DNA of 33,610 bases from Candidatus Rubneribacter avistercoris (GTDB taxonomy: Bacteria; Actinomycetota; Coriobacteriia; Coriobacteriales; Eggerthellaceae). The stretch is from the NCBI GenBank assembly GCA_019115845.1, contig DXCU01000087.1, positions 1 to 33,610 on the forward strand, read 5' to 3'. Below the pieces are notes generated by a model. It was not told the origin of the DNA. It did no database searches and saw nothing but the letters and a program-made list of their open reading frames with translations. This document shows, piece by piece, positions 23,447 to 30,854 of the stretch. How positions within the stretch are numbered: position 1 is the first letter of the stretch; every line of letters begins with the position of its first letter. The position numbers and the translations under genes are program-made.

Positions 23447-24486
23447 CAAACGAGGGGAAGAACGTGCACGGCGAGGACCAAGCGGAAGTGACGGAAGCGA
23501 CGGAAGCGACGGAAGCGCGGGAGGAGGGCGCGGAAAGCGTCATGCCCGCCAACCCGACGCAGCCTCTTTGCACTGGTAGAGGCGCCGACAAGGGCGCCAA
23601 GGATAGCGCCAAAGCCGCCGCGCTCACCGTGGGCGCGGCGGCGGATGGCGCACAGAGGGAAGCGCCCGCGCCGCGGCGACGCGCGCGGGCGGCGGCGTGG
23701 TGCCTAGCGGCGTTCGCGACCTTCATCATCGCCGTGTCGGGTTTGGCGCTGTTCTCCGCGCTTTCGTCCTCTGGTGGCGAAGAGGGTGCGGATGGCGGGG
23801 CTTCCGTTCGGGTGGTTGCCGACGCGGATAAGCCGAGCGCGGAGGATACCGATGCGTTCCGGGATGCGGCAACCGAGGACGCTGGCATAACCGAGGACGA
23901 CCCATCTTCGTCCGCCGATTCCGCGAACGCGTCGAACGATGGCGCTCGTGCCGGTGCCGGTGACGGCACGGCGACGGAACCCTCCGCAGAGAGCGGCTCC
24001 TCCGCGACGGGGAGCGCCGCGGGCTCTTCCACGTCATCCGCGGCGCAGGGTTCTTCCTCGGGCGATTCCTCCGCAACGAGCGATAGCGCGGCCAACACCC
24101 CTTCGTCTCCCGACCAGGGCGCGGGCGGTGGTTCGTCCGCCGGCTCGGAGGCGCCGGCCGCCATTACGGTGCGGGTGAGCGTGGATTCCAGCAACGCCGG
24201 GTCGCCGGTGTCCTATGCGGGCACGCTCACGTTTGACCAGGGGGCGACGGCCTACGACGCGCTCAAGGGCACGGGCCTGGCCGTGGCGTCCACGTACAAC
24301 GTGGGGTTTGGCAGCGTGTACGTGCAGAGCATCGGCGGTTTGGCCGAGCGCGCGCAGGGGTCAAGCAGCGGGTGGAAGTACTTCGTCAACGGGTACGAGC
24401 CCAATTTCGGGAGCAGCCTTTACACGCTTGCCGATGGTGATTCCGTTATCTGGAAGTTCGTGCTGTCCTCGGAAGAGGGGCTGTAG
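23443..24486 (+). CDS. Membrane-anchored DUF4430 protein, predicted B12 handover protein
   Basis: A 347-residue protein. About 85 cytoplasmic residues, including E-A-T-E-A-T repeats, precede one signal-anchor helix (WCLAAFATFIIAVSGLALFS, about 87-106). A Ser/Ala/Asp-rich spacer of about 130 residues follows. A single C-terminal DUF4430 domain (about 240-347) carries the strong family motif SSGWKYFVNGYEPNFGSSLY and DGDSVIWKF. The domain would lie outside on a flexible arm. The ATG overlaps the stop of the large upstream protein (ATGA), and the EcfT gene starts six bases after its own stop. An intermediate position between wall-reaching receptor and importer suggests that it passes ligand from one to the other; this is inference. 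Confidence 0.87.
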   Translation: MTNEGKNVHGEDQAEVTEATEATEAREEGAESVMPANPTQPLCTGRGADKGAKDSAKAAALTVGAAADGAQREAPAPRRRARAAAWCLAAFATFIIAVSGLALFSALSSSGGEEGADGGASVRVVADADKPSAEDTDAFRDAATEDAGITEDDPSSSADSANASNDGARAGAGDGTATEPSAESGSSATGSAAGSSTSSAAQGSSSGDSSATSDSAANTPSSPDQGAGGGSSAGSEAPAAITVRVSVDSSNAGSPVSYAGTLTFDQGATAYDALKGTGLAVASTYNVGFGSVYVQSIGGLAERAQGSSSGWKYFVNGYEPNFGSSLYTLADGDSVIWKFVLSSEEGL

Positions 24487-24492
24487 CGCCGC

Positions 24493-25350
24493 GTGGGAAA
24501 CGCGTTTTCGGCATACCATCCAGCGACAGCGTTTGCGTACCTGACCTGCGCTCTTGTGCTGGCTATGGCCGCCATGCACCCCGTGTGCGTTGTGCTGTCG
24601 CTGGTGGGCGCGTTCGCATGCTCGTGCGTGTGCCGGTCGGTGCGTGCCAGCGTGCTGTCGCTGGCGTGGGCGGTGCCGCTGGTTGCGCTGGTCGCGGCGG
24701 CGAACGTGGCGTTTTCCGCGACGGGCTCCACCGAGCTGTTCCGCGTAGGGGCGCGGGCGTTTTATCTGGAAGCGCTCGTGTACGGAGCGTGTTCGGGCGC
24801 CATGCTGGCGGCGGTGCTGCTGTGGTTTTCCAGCTACGCGGCCTGCATGGACAGCGAGAGCACGCTCACGTTGTTCGGAGGCGTGGCGCCAGTAGTGGGG
24901 CTGTTGGCATCGCAGGTGCTCCGGCTGGTGCCGCAGTTCGTCGCGCGCGGGCGCGACATTCAGGCCGTGGCGGACGCGGCCTCGGCCGCCGCCCCTGTCA
25001 CAAAACGGGACCAAGGGCGCGGGCGGCTGCGCACCGTGTCGGTACTCATGGGCTGGGGTATGGAAGATAGCCTGGTCAGAAGCGATTCCATGCGCGCCCG
25101 CGGCTTTGGGTGCGGTGCGCGACGCACCACCTATCGGCGACATCGCGTTCGTCGTGCCGACGCCGCGCTCATCGCGGTGACGTTGGCGCTGGCCGCCGTG
25201 ACCGGGGTAGGCGTGTGGGCGGCGTGTGGGCGAGTTTCGTTCTACCCGCGCGTGGAGGGGCTGGGCGACTGGTGGTTGTTCGTTCCCTACGTGGTGTTTC
25301 TGCTGATCCCGATGGCGTTAAAGGCGAGGGAGTGGTTTCTGTGGCAATAG
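24493..25350 (+). CDS. ecfT: EcfT, transmembrane coupling protein of an ECF transporter
   Basis: A 285-residue membrane protein with about five or six hydrophobic helices (for example FAYLTCALVLAMAAMHPVCV, VVLSLVGAFACSCVC, LAWAVPLVALVAAANVAFSA, LLIPMALKA). The cytoplasmic region includes GRGRLRTVSVLMGWGMEDSL and the coupling motif SMRARGFG, which contains the Ala-Arg-Gly signature that contacts the ATPases. EcfT links ATP hydrolysis to toppling of the S component. The GTG start is six bases downstream of the DUF4430 gene, and the ATPase start overlaps its stop, so it is part of one polycistron. Confidence 0.88.
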   Translation: MGNAFSAYHPATAFAYLTCALVLAMAAMHPVCVVLSLVGAFACSCVCRSVRASVLSLAWAVPLVALVAAANVAFSATGSTELFRVGARAFYLEALVYGACSGAMLAAVLLWFSSYAACMDSESTLTLFGGVAPVVGLLASQVLRLVPQFVARGRDIQAVADAASAAAPVTKRDQGRGRLRTVSVLMGWGMEDSLVRSDSMRARGFGCGARRTTYRRHRVRRADAALIAVTLALAAVTGVGVWAACGRVSFYPRVEGLGDWWLFVPYVVFLLIPMALKAREWFLWQ

Positions 25351-27176
25351 TGCGCGCAGAGGGATTCTCGTTTTGGTACCCGCTTGATAGCGAGGGGGCG
25401 CGTGGGGATGCGGGTGCGGGCGGGTCCGCTGACGGGCGGGGCGAGCGCATGGCTGCAGCAGGGCGCGTGCACGGAGAGAAGATGACTGCGTTGGGCGGTC
25501 AGGCGGAAGTGGCTGTTGCTGATGGCAACGTGTGCGCATGCGTGGATGCAGACACACCCGCATCTACGTGCGAGCCTCATAACGCTCTTTGCGTGCTCAA
25601 CGGCGTGTCGTTTGCACTGGAAGAGGGCGAGTTTTGCACGGTGGCCGGCCCGTCGGGTTGCGGTAAAACCACGCTCTTGCGCTCGCTCAAACCCGAGCTT
25701 GCGCCAACGGGTACGTGCGCGGGAACGGTGGAAGTGCTCGGCGCAACCCTCGTGCGCGACGGCCAGCGCGCAAGCGAGCTGGACGCGCGCGCCTCGGCGA
25801 AGGGCATCGGGTTTGTCATGCAGGACCCCGCCGCGCAGATCGTGTGCGACACAGTGTGGCACGAGCTGGCGTTTTGCCTGGAGAACCTCGGCATGCCGCA
25901 AGAGGCCATGCGTCGGCGCGTGGCGGAGGTGGCGCACTTCTTCGGCATCGAACCGTGGATGCGAGCGCGGACCGAGACGCTTTCCGGCGGGCAGATGCAG
26001 CTGGTGAACCTGGCTGCGGTGCTGGCCGTCAGACCGCGCCTGCTGCTGCTGGACGAGCCCTGCGCCCAGCTGGATCCGCACGCGCGCCAGCAGTTCCTGC
26101 TCATGCTGGCGCGCGTGAACCGCGAGCTGGGCGTCACGGTGATGATGGCCACCCACGCGCCCGAGGACGTGGAGAACCTGGCCACCCGCCGCTTGGACCT
26201 TGGCGATGTGGGCCACATGGGCACGCGCGAGGAAGCCCTGGCCGCCCTGCGCGGCGGCGAGCGGACGGCGACCGCGCCGCCTACGCTGGCCGGCGGATCC
26301 GCTGCAGCCGGGAGGCCCGCCCCAACCGGCAGCGCGCCTATCGCAACCGAGGGATCCACCCTAACCGCCAGCGCACCCGCCGCAGTCGGTGTACCTGCCC
26401 CAACCGGCAGCACGCCCGCCGCAGCCGCCTCGCCGCGCTTCGCCGCCTTCGGCGCGTTGCGCGCACGCTCGCAAGGCGCCCCCTCCCCCGCCATCGAGGC
26501 ACGCGAAGTGTTCTTCCGCTACGAGCGCAGCGCACCTTGGGTGCTGCGCGGCCTGGACGTGAGCGTGGAGCGCGGACGCGTGCACGCCTTCGTGGGCGGC
26601 AACGGCTGCGGCAAAACAACGCTGCTCAAAGTGCTGGCCGGCGCGGCCTCGCCCCAGCGCGGGCGCGTGCGCAACAACCTGGCCGCAAGCCAGGCACTTT
26701 TGCCGCAGGACCCCAAGGCCCTGCTCGTGTGCGACACGGTTGACGAAGAGCTGGCCGAATGGCAGGAACGCTGCGGCTACTCGCGCGCCGACGTGCAGGC
26801 GACCATGGAGCGCTTCGGGCTGGCAGACTTGGGAGGGCGCTGCCCCTACGATTTGTCCGGCGGCCAACAGCAGAAGCTCGCGTTTGCAAAGCAGCTGCTC
26901 ACCGGCGCGCAGCTGCTGTTTCTGGACGAACCCACCAAAGGGCTCGACCCCGCCTCGTGCGCCGAGTGCGCGCGCACGGTGCGCGAGCTGGCCGAGGAGG
27001 GGCGCACCGTGGTTATGGTGACGCACGACCTGAATTTCGCCGCCGTATGCGCGGACACGGTGTCGTTGGTGTTCGACGGAGAGCTGGCCTGCACCGAGCC
27101 AGCTGCAAAGTTTTTCGCCTCCAACCTGGTGTACCGGCCCGACGACGCGTCGCGCCTGTACGGAGCGCTGCTGTGA
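25341..27176 (+). CDS. Fused double ECF ATPase (EcfA1-EcfA2 in one chain)
   Basis: A protein of about 611 residues with two complete ABC domains. The first has Walker A GPSGCGKTT (about residue 103), signature LSGGQMQLVNLAAVLA and Walker B LLLLDEPCAQLDP. The second has Walker A GGNGCGKTT (about 418), signature LSGGQQQKLAFAKQLL and Walker B LLFLDEPTKGLDP. Both switch histidines are present (ATHAPED, VTHDLN). A linker of about 60 residues is rich in Ala, Pro, Thr and Gly with repeated PAPTGS-like units. A further insertion of about 50 residues near the N-terminus (GARGDAGAGGSADGRGERMA onwards) interrupts the first domain. I chose the GTG at 25341 because GGGAG lies eight bases upstream; GTG 25350 is also possible. 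It energises the EcfT/S-component importer. Confidence 0.9.
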   Translation: MAIVRAEGFSFWYPLDSEGARGDAGAGGSADGRGERMAAAGRVHGEKMTALGGQAEVAVADGNVCACVDADTPASTCEPHNALCVLNGVSFALEEGEFCTVAGPSGCGKTTLLRSLKPELAPTGTCAGTVEVLGATLVRDGQRASELDARASAKGIGFVMQDPAAQIVCDTVWHELAFCLENLGMPQEAMRRRVAEVAHFFGIEPWMRARTETLSGGQMQLVNLAAVLAVRPRLLLLDEPCAQLDPHARQQFLLMLARVNRELGVTVMMATHAPEDVENLATRRLDLGDVGHMGTREEALAALRGGERTATAPPTLAGGSAAAGRPAPTGSAPIATEGSTLTASAPAAVGVPAPTGSTPAAAASPRFAAFGALRARSQGAPSPAIEAREVFFRYERSAPWVLRGLDVSVERGRVHAFVGGNGCGKTTLLKVLAGAASPQRGRVRNNLAASQALLPQDPKALLVCDTVDEELAEWQERCGYSRADVQATMERFGLADLGGRCPYDLSGGQQQKLAFAKQLLTGAQLLFLDEPTKGLDPASCAECARTVRELAEEGRTVVMVTHDLNFAAVCADTVSLVFDGELACTEPAAKFFASNLVYRPDDASRLYGALL

Positions 27177-27895
27177 CGGCCCGGCAGGACAACCGGCCGC
27201 CTCGCGGGCGCGTCGGCGCCATCGTCGAGGGCGCGGCGCTTGCGGCCGTGCCCGCAGCGCTGTGCGCGTGCGCCGCCTTCGGGGTGGAGCAGGCGGCGCT
27301 CCTGTCGTTTGCGACGGTGGCGGTATCGCTTCTGGTGTTCTTCGCAGGCTTCGAGCGGCGCGCGCCCCGGCTGCGCGAGATCATGCCCGCAGCGGTGCTG
27401 GCGGCGCTGGCGGCCGCAGGGCGCATCCTGTTCGCCCCGTTTCCCGACTTCAAGCCCGTCTCGGCCATCGCCATCATCGCGGGCGTGGCGTTTGGGCGGC
27501 GCTGCGGGTTTTTGGTGGGGTCGCTTGCGGCGCTCGCGTCGAACTTCTTCTTCGGACAGGGTCCGTGGACGCCGTGGCAGATGTACGCCTGGGGCATGGT
27601 GGGCTACCTGGCCGGACTCATCGCGCAGACGGGCCTTTTCGACACCGCGCCCAAGACGGTGTACGTGTATGGCTTCGCTTCGGCGCTGTTTTACGGACTC
27701 ATCCTCAACTTGTGGTCCATCCTGGGGTTTTTCCACCCGCAGACTCCCGGGCAGTTCCTGGCGGTGTACGCGGCTGCGCTGCCCTTCGACCTGACGCACG
27801 GCGTTGCCACCGTCGTGTTCCTGCTGGCGCTGTTCGCCCCGTGGCGCCGCAAGCTCGACCGCATCTGCCGCGTCTACGACCTCCGCAACGATTAA
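27173..27895 (+). CDS. ECF transporter S component, predicted cobalamin-specific
   Basis: A 240-residue integral membrane protein with about six helices. It includes ALAAVPAALCACAAFGVEQA, LLSFATVAVSLLVFFAGF, VSAIAIIAGVAFGRRCGFLV, GMVGYLAGLIAQTGLF and FDLTHGVATVVFLLALFAPW. The loop SNFFFGQGPWTPWQMYAWG between central helices is a recognisable S-component segment in ECF systems with DUF4430 partners. The GTG start overlaps the ATPase stop (GTGA). Longer open frames upstream are antisense or shadow. Substrate choice cannot be read directly. The cobalamin riboswitch and the transcobalamin-like partners argue for B12 or a corrinoid precursor. Confidence 0.82.
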   Translation: MTARQDNRPPRGRVGAIVEGAALAAVPAALCACAAFGVEQAALLSFATVAVSLLVFFAGFERRAPRLREIMPAAVLAALAAAGRILFAPFPDFKPVSAIAIIAGVAFGRRCGFLVGSLAALASNFFFGQGPWTPWQMYAWGMVGYLAGLIAQTGLFDTAPKTVYVYGFASALFYGLILNLWSILGFFHPQTPGQFLAVYAAALPFDLTHGVATVVFLLALFAPWRRKLDRICRVYDLRND

Positions 27896-27904
27896 TCCCT
27901 CCCA

Positions 27905-27920
27905 TGTTTCACGTGAAACA
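27905..27920. promoter_or_regulatory. parS site 2, perfect
   Basis: TGTTTCACGTGAAACA, ten bases after the S-component stop. Confidence 0.9.
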
Positions 27921-27968
27921 CCTCCGCATTCCTCCTTCCCCTCACTCCTCCCTTGACGCCATCCCGAA

Positions 27969-27984
27969 TGTTTCACGTGAAACA
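27969..27984. promoter_or_regulatory. parS site 3, perfect
   Basis: TGTTTCACGTGAAACA, 64 bases from site 2 (about six helical turns). Confidence 0.9.
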
Positions 27985-28044
27985 TCCCCGCATTTCTCCC
28001 ACCCTCTCTCTTCATCCCCCTCTTCCGTTGCTGCTACCCCAAAA

Positions 28045-28060
28045 TATTCCACGTGAGCCA
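28045..28060. promoter_or_regulatory. Degenerate parS-like site
   Basis: TATTCCACGTGAGCCA matches the parS consensus at 12 of 16 positions and keeps the central CACGTGA core. It lies 76 bases after site 3 and 67 bases before site 4, so it occupies the gap in the array. It may be a decayed or weak site. Confidence 0.45.
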
Positions 28061-28111
28061 TCCCCTCTTCGCCTCATCCTCACCCTTCGTCGGCCCACCA
28101 CTTCCCAACGA

Positions 28112-28127
28112 TGTTTCACGTGAAACA
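28112..28127. promoter_or_regulatory. parS site 4, perfect
   Basis: TGTTTCACGTGAAACA, last of the dense group before the DUF4143 gene. Confidence 0.9.
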
Positions 28128-28193
28128 TTGCCACGCAAATACCCAAGGACGTCATCACGCACCCCACACTTTGTGTTCGTTTGCGTTGCCAAA

Positions 28194-28256
28194 AGTTTCG
28201 ATCGTAGTCGAATCTATACTCCTTATGTGATATAGTTTCGATTATAGTCGAAACTA
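28194..28256 (+). promoter_or_regulatory. Twin operators upstream of the AAA/DUF4143 gene
   Basis: Two related palindromes have half-sites TTTCGA-N6-TCGAA. The first is imperfect (28194-28216). The second has perfect nine-base arms, TAGTTTCGA (28233-28241) and TCGAAACTA (28248-28256). Equivalent bases are 40 apart, about four helical turns. AAGGAG follows five bases after the second operator and the start codon six bases later, so a bound protein would block initiation. Confidence 0.6.
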
Positions 28257-28266
28257 AGGAGTACCC

Positions 28267-29466
28267 ATGATTGAGCGTCCACGTTATCTGTCTGCATTGG
28301 AGCCGTTTATCGGCAAGCAAGTGATAAAAGTACTCGTTGGCGTGCGTCGTTCGGGAAAATCGACTTTGCTTGCTCTTGTGCAGAACGAACTTGAACGACA
28401 TGGGGTTTCGCGCGCAGATATGCTTACCGTCAATTTTGAGTCGGCGCGTTTTTCGCACATCGCGTCTGCGAACGATCTGGTCGAATATGTGTCTCGCCAT
28501 GCGCGAACCGACCGCAAGCAGTACCTCTTTTTTGATGAAATCCAGGAGGTGGAAGGTTGGGAGCGTGCTCTGCGGTCGTTCATGGTGGACTACGACGCCG
28601 ATGTGTACGTAACGGGGTCGAATGCCACGTTGTTATCGAGTGATCTGGCAACGCATATTACGGGACGCTACGTGCGCATTCCTGTGCATCCGTTCTCGTT
28701 CGCGGAATGGGTCGCGGCATTTTCCCGCGAGGAGGAAGCCTCCAATGAGCGGAAGATGTTCGATCGCTATGTTGAGCAGGGGGGTTTCCCGTTCCAAGTT
28801 GAACTGGATTTTGCGGCGGAATCCACGCTGCGCTACGTGGAGGACGTATATTCCACCATTCTGTTCAAGGATGTGGTAAAGCGCAACGGGATTCGTGATG
28901 CCGATCAGCTAGAACGCATCGTTTCGTACGCGATTCGCGAAGTAGGGCACGCGTTTTCCGCGCAAAGCGTGTCAAACTATTTAAAAAGCGAGCGGCGGTC
29001 GGTGTCGGTTGATACGGTATATGGTTATCTGCGTGCCGCAGAGGAGGCGTGCCTGCTCTATCGTGTGGGCCGTGAGGATGCCGTAGGAAAGCGAGCATTG
29101 AAGTTCAACGAAAAATTCTACGTGGTTGACCATGGCATTCGTCAGGCTCTGGGCATGGACAATCGCAGTTCCATCGACCAAGTGCTCGAGAATATTGTAT
29201 GCATGGAACTGTTGCGCCGTGGCTGGAACGTGACGGTGGGAAAAGTGGGCGATAAGGAGATCGACTTCGTTGCGCGCAAACGAGAGCACGTCGAATATTA
29301 CCAGGTGTCGTACCTTCTTGCCGATGAGGCTACGAGAGATCGGGAGTTTGCTCCGCTCGAAGCACTTCCGGACAATTTTCCCAAATACGTACTCTCCCTT
29401 GATGAGTTTCCCGTGTCGCGCAATGGGATACAAGGCATGAAACTTATCGAATGGCTCTTGGGATAA
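28267..29466 (+). CDS. AAA-type ATPase with C-terminal DUF4143 domain
   Basis: A 399-residue protein with two domains. The N-terminal AAA domain (PF13173 type) has Walker A GVRRSGKST (about residues 25-33) and Walker B YLFFDEIQEV (about 85-94), then the sensor segment VYVTGSNATLLSSDLATHIT and the family motif RIPVHPFSFAEW. The C-terminal DUF4143 region (about 210-395) has the PD-(D/E)XK-like core DKEIDFVARKREHVEYYQVS. Such proteins are widespread and of unclear role; defence or toxin-like functions have been suggested. AAGGAG precedes the ATG. The gene is AT-richer than its neighbours and has its own twin operators, which suggests horizontal acquisition into the parS-rich region. Confidence 0.88.
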   Translation: MIERPRYLSALEPFIGKQVIKVLVGVRRSGKSTLLALVQNELERHGVSRADMLTVNFESARFSHIASANDLVEYVSRHARTDRKQYLFFDEIQEVEGWERALRSFMVDYDADVYVTGSNATLLSSDLATHITGRYVRIPVHPFSFAEWVAAFSREEEASNERKMFDRYVEQGGFPFQVELDFAAESTLRYVEDVYSTILFKDVVKRNGIRDADQLERIVSYAIREVGHAFSAQSVSNYLKSERRSVSVDTVYGYLRAAEEACLLYRVGREDAVGKRALKFNEKFYVVDHGIRQALGMDNRSSIDQVLENIVCMELLRRGWNVTVGKVGDKEIDFVARKREHVEYYQVSYLLADEATRDREFAPLEALPDNFPKYVLSLDEFPVSRNGIQGMKLIEWLLG

Positions 29467-29564
29467 CACAAGGCGAAAAAGCCGCGTGCTGGTCTGTTGC
29501 TTCACAGAGAGCCGTTTCGCGCAGCCCCGTTTTGCTGTCATTGATACTCCTGAAGTCAAACGAA

Positions 29565-29580
29565 TGTTTCACGTGAAACA
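29565..29580. promoter_or_regulatory. parS site 5, perfect
   Basis: TGTTTCACGTGAAACA, 99 bases after the DUF4143 gene. It is extended by A and T on each side (AATG...CATT). Confidence 0.9.
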
Positions 29581-29655
29581 TTCGTACACGTTTCGAAGAA
29601 GCTCGGGAAAAGGCGCTCACGAGTCGCGGGTGCGTTCGACGCTGTTGACCGGAGC

Positions 29656-30297
29656 GTGTTCGGGCTTGCCGTCGTGCGGAGGAGGCGGTGCGCTCGGCAA
29701 GATGTTTCACGTGAAACATTCGTACGTACGCCTACGGAAGTCTTGCCGCCCGCTGCACCCGCCGCTCCTTCTGCGTCTCCTGCCTTTCCCGTCTCCCCAT
29801 CGTCTCTCCGAGGGCAGCGCGTGGCGGTCATCGTGGGGATGGTTCTTCTCACCATCGGTCTTGCGGGCCTCTGCATACAGTTTGGCCCTAACGCGCTTGC
29901 GTTTCTGGCGGACGTACCGCGCTTTCACGTTTGGGTGGATAAGGCGGGCGTGTGGAGTCGCGTCGCGTTTGCGATTGCGAATGTGGCGCAGATAGTTGTG
30001 ACGTTTTTGCCGGGCGAGCCTCTGGAGCTTGTCGCGGGCTATGCGTTCGATTTTCTGGTCTTTCTTGTGCTTGGAACGCCAAAAGATCTGCTCACCTACG
30101 TGGCCGGCCTAAGCAAAAGCCCGCTCTGGCGCATCGTGACTATTGCCACTGTGGGACGCATCCCTTCCATTGTGTCGTCTACGGCATTGGCTGGCGCGTT
30201 GGGAGAGGGTGAGTATCTGGTGGCGGTGCTCGTTGCAGCTGTGACCGTTGTGCTTGCACTTGTGAGCGTGCTTGCGTATCAGCAGATATCTTATTGA
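29656..30297 (+). CDS. VTT/TVP38-family membrane protein with a probable internal deletion
   Basis: Up to 213 residues. A first helix (VIVGMVLLTIGLAGLCIQFG, about 59-78) is followed by the VTT start (ANVAQIVVTFLPGEPLELVAG, about 108-128). After GYAF the chain jumps to DFLVFLVLGTPKDLLTYVAG, then RIPSIVSSTALAGALGEGEY and a last helix. In the family the FLPGEPLE and GTPKDLLTY segments are separated by about 60 extra residues, including helices and a basic loop. That middle is absent although the frame is intact. The start is uncertain: GTG 29656 has a poor ribosome site and its N-terminus encodes parS site 6, while GTG 29821 (after CGAGGG) would leave a 158-residue protein. Function as a DedA/TVP38-type membrane protein is therefore doubtful. 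Confidence 0.65.
   Translation: MFGLAVVRRRRCARQDVSRETFVRTPTEVLPPAAPAAPSASPAFPVSPSSLRGQRVAVIVGMVLLTIGLAGLCIQFGPNALAFLADVPRFHVWVDKAGVWSRVAFAIANVAQIVVTFLPGEPLELVAGYAFDFLVFLVLGTPKDLLTYVAGLSKSPLWRIVTIATVGRIPSIVSSTALAGALGEGEYLVAVLVAAVTVVLALVSVLAYQQISY
29703..29718. promoter_or_regulatory. parS site 6, perfect
   Basis: TGTTTCACGTGAAACA. It lies inside the longest version of the VTT gene (read as DVSRETF), or upstream of the gene if the later GTG is the true start. Confidence 0.88.
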
Positions 30298-30315
30298 GCG
30301 TCAACAAACGTGTAA

Positions 30316-30338
30316 TTATTGAGAATGATTCTCAATAA
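30316..30338. promoter_or_regulatory. Iron-box palindrome (Fur/DtxR type) upstream of the encapsulin cargo gene
   Basis: A perfect 23-base palindrome with arms TTATTGAGAAT and ATTCTCAATAA around one G. It contains TGAGAATgATTCTCA, which matches metal-responsive Fur-like boxes closely. It lies about 145 bases before the ferritin-like gene, so the operon is probably controlled by iron. Confidence 0.7.
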
Positions 30339-30482
30339 CACCAATTCGTAACCCTGTTCCCCTGACGAAGGGCGTATGATATGAGCAGAGAATTCAGCTA
30401 AGCCTGAGGACAAGGCCGCGCGAACGACCGTCATCGGACGCCGCCGACCCTTCCAAAGGGCACGAAGAAAGAGAGGGACACC

Positions 30483-30854
30483 ATGCCCAGTTTCGCGAAT
30501 CCGTTCGCCGGCAACGTCGAACGCAAGATGACCAACGCCGAGCTTATGCAGGCCCTGCGCCTGGACATAGCCGGCGAGCTTGAGGCCATCTACCTGTACG
30601 AGTCGCACTACCTGGCCACGGACGACCCGGTGGCCAAAGCCGTGCTCGCCGACATCCGCGACGAGGAGAAGGCCCACATGGGCGAGCTTATCACGCTCAT
30701 GCGCCATCTGGATCCCAAGGAGACCGAGTTCTTCTTGGAGGGCGAAGGCGAAGTGCAGGAGCAGCTGGCGGAGCTGGGCATAGCCACCGACGGCGGCATT
30801 GCGCCGGCGCCGGCCGAGCCCGCCCCCGCCCCCACGGTGGGCGACCTGTCGTAG
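30483..30854 (+). CDS. Encapsulated ferritin-like protein (EncFtn), encapsulin cargo
   Basis: A 123-residue two-helix ferritin-like protein. Helix 1 holds E32 and E34 in LDIAGELEAIYLYESH, and helix 2 holds E62 and H65 in IRDEEKAHMGEL. These match the ferroxidase ligands E32, E62 and H65 known from encapsulated ferritins, which assemble as a decamer with the active site between subunits. After an Ala/Pro linker (about 105-116) the C-terminus PTVGDLS resembles encapsulin-loading peptides, so the protein should be packed inside the shell encoded 323 bases downstream. It oxidises Fe(II), and the shell stores the mineral. GAAAGAGAGG lies upstream of the ATG, and a Fur-like box stands upstream of the unit. 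Confidence 0.93.
   Translation: MPSFANPFAGNVERKMTNAELMQALRLDIAGELEAIYLYESHYLATDDPVAKAVLADIRDEEKAHMGELITLMRHLDPKETEFFLEGEGEVQEQLAELGIATDGGIAPAPAEPAPAPTVGDLS

Larger units (their letters stand above)
27896..28266. other. Intergenic region with clustered parS sites
   Basis: No gene. It contains three perfect parS sites and one degenerate site within 223 bases, then the operator/promoter region of the DUF4143 gene. The sequence between the sites is pyrimidine-rich on the plus strand (runs of CCTCC, TCTCTC) and unlike the surrounding coding DNA. Confidence 0.7.

Noticed and set aside
27905..29718. TGTTTCACGTGAAACA palindromes as operators of a local repressor
   Set aside because: The sequence is identical to the chromosomal parS consensus, and sites lie after genes and between convergent spacers as well as near promoters, which fits ParB binding better.
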